NCBI GenBank assembly: GCA_051453625.1 | Contig: JBOZIK010000001.1 | Span: 250,795,040-250,826,136 of the forward strand | DNA: 31,097 bases | Origin: Welwitschia mirabilis | Taxonomy: Eukaryota; Gnetophyta; Gnetopsida; Welwitschiales | Direction of reading: 5' to 3' | In this document: positions 30,249 through 31,097 of the stretch, piece after piece | Layout: each line of letters starts with the position of its first letter | Numbering within the stretch: position 1 is the stretch's first letter | Position numbers and translations under genes: made by a program | Notes under the pieces: generated by a model | The model's input: only the letters and a program-made list of their open reading frames with translations | Database searches by the model: none | What the model was told of the DNA's origin: nothing

Positions 30249-31097
30249 ATGTTGAGTAAACCCCTAAGTAGAGAGGAGATCCTAGTTGCAGTCAGATCAT
30301 TGAAGAATAACCGAGTACCTAGTCTAGAAAGGTGGCTAGTCAAACTCTTCAAAACCTACTTCTCTATCCTAGGGGATAACCTCCATGATGTAATGCAGAA
30401 AATATTTAACAATTAATGGATTCCTAGAAATATGAACAGAACTAGAGTAGTCCTTATTCTAAAAAAAAGAGATGTTAGTAGACTAAAGAACTTTAAGCCC
30501 TTAGGGGTGTGCAATATAATTTACAGAATTTTTGCAAAAGTATGGTTGGCTAAATCACCCCTTCACTTCCCAATGTAATCTTAGAGAACCAAGCCGACCT
30601 CATTCATTCTAGGCATATCCAAGACCAAATCCTTCTAACCCATGAGATTATTCACTCTATTAAAAAGCATAAATTTTTGCTTCTTATTTCTAAACTAGAT
30701 ATTACAAAAGCTTATGACTCAGTTACTTGGTAAGCTTTAGGGTCTATTCTTAAGAAAATCGGTTTCTCTTAAGATATTATTAACCTTTGGCTAGATATGT
30801 AGGCTTTGGTTAAGTTTAGTATGGAGGTCAACAGTCACAGACCAAACTTCTTCTCAGCGGGAAGAGGTTTGAGATAAAGGGGATCCTCTATTCCCATATC
30901 TTTTTCTATTTATATAAATGTTTTACAAGTTCTCTTAAGAAACAATAAAGTTACAGGATTTAAAATTGGAGGACAAATTTTTCTCAATAATCACTATGCA
31001 GATGATACCATCATTATAACCAAGGCAACCAATCAGTAAGCAAAAGCTATAAAAAATGCCATAAACACATTTGCAGAGGCAACAGGGCTTCACACTA
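30249..31097 (+). pseudogene. LINE ORF2 reverse transcriptase domain, decayed, incomplete
   Basis: The frame continues as MLSKPLSREEILVAV, then NRTRVVLILKKRDVSRLKNF and KPLGVCNIIYRIFAKV up to about 30550. A frameshift there leads to LPNVILENQADLIHSRHI, ILLTHEIIHSIKK and KLDITKAYDSVTW (to about 30730), then RGLR at 30863-30874. The RGLRQGDP motif has a TAA in place of Gln and an extra A at 30878; the next nine codons read GDPLFPYLF in the shifted frame before the original frame returns. The catalytic YADD is intact at 30995-31006, followed by TFAEATGLH. The window ends inside the thumb/connection region. Confidence 0.85.

Larger units (their letters stand above)
27709..31097 (+). mobile_element. 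L1-type LINE (non-LTR retrotransposon), 5' part, runs off the window
   Basis: A composition shift to higher GC at about 27.71 kb is followed by ORF1 with a plant-LINE N-terminal domain and CCHC knuckle. ORF2 follows with an apurinic-type endonuclease and a reverse transcriptase that reaches YADD at 30995-31006. This order is that of plant L1 elements, which copy themselves by target-primed reverse transcription. The start is approximate. The RT C-terminus, 3' UTR, poly(A) and target duplication lie beyond the window. All frames carry stops; the copy is inactive. Confidence 0.88.

Overview
This window looks like nuclear DNA of a land plant, most likely a flowering plant with a large repeat-dense genome. 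It is strongly AT-rich, has no bacterial gene layout, and contains no intact host gene, rRNA, tRNA or CRISPR array that I can support. Almost everything recognisable is a decayed transposable element. The species cannot be named from the sequence. Two runs of ten N (863-872 and 28622-28631) are assembly gaps.

Layout. (1) 1-4.5 kb is mostly unrecognised AT-rich DNA, with a GC-richer patch at about 2.95-3.8 kb and a tRNA-derived SINE-like remnant near 3.93-4.03 kb. (2) About 4.5-5.81 kb (minus strand) is an LTR-type remnant, called family C here, containing a degenerate tandem repeat. (3) 7270-19394 (minus strand) is a Copia retrotransposon with very short LTRs (about 130 bp): PPT, RNase H, reverse transcriptase, integrase tail, gag zinc knuckle and primer-binding site are all readable in order. 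It was interrupted twice. A 7.15-kb Ty3/gypsy Athila-like element (9031-16181, plus strand, 1.1-kb LTRs) sits in pol, and a roughly 0.5-kb GC-richer inverted-repeat DNA transposon (about 16566-17090) sits just after the integrase. Removing both leaves about 4.5 kb, a normal Copia length. The Athila-like element itself holds a second family C copy from 13542. (4) 20443 to about 20865 is the 3' end of a second copy of the same Copia family; its LTR is also 133 bp. (5) 20.9-26.1 kb is mostly unassigned. (6) About 26.15-27.66 kb (minus strand) is a decayed gag-protease of an Athila/Tat-type gypsy element. (7) About 27.71 kb to the window end (plus strand) is an L1-type LINE: ORF1 with CCHC knuckle, then ORF2 with endonuclease and reverse transcriptase up to and past the YADD motif. 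It runs off the window.

All coding regions are broken. Many stops lie where a glutamine or tryptophan is expected, which suggests long-term decay by C-to-T transitions in methylated DNA. The most informative content is the nesting order, the small inverted-repeat transposon, the conserved U3 repeats of the Athila-like LTRs and the paired family C remnants. I did not find a new functional system in this window.
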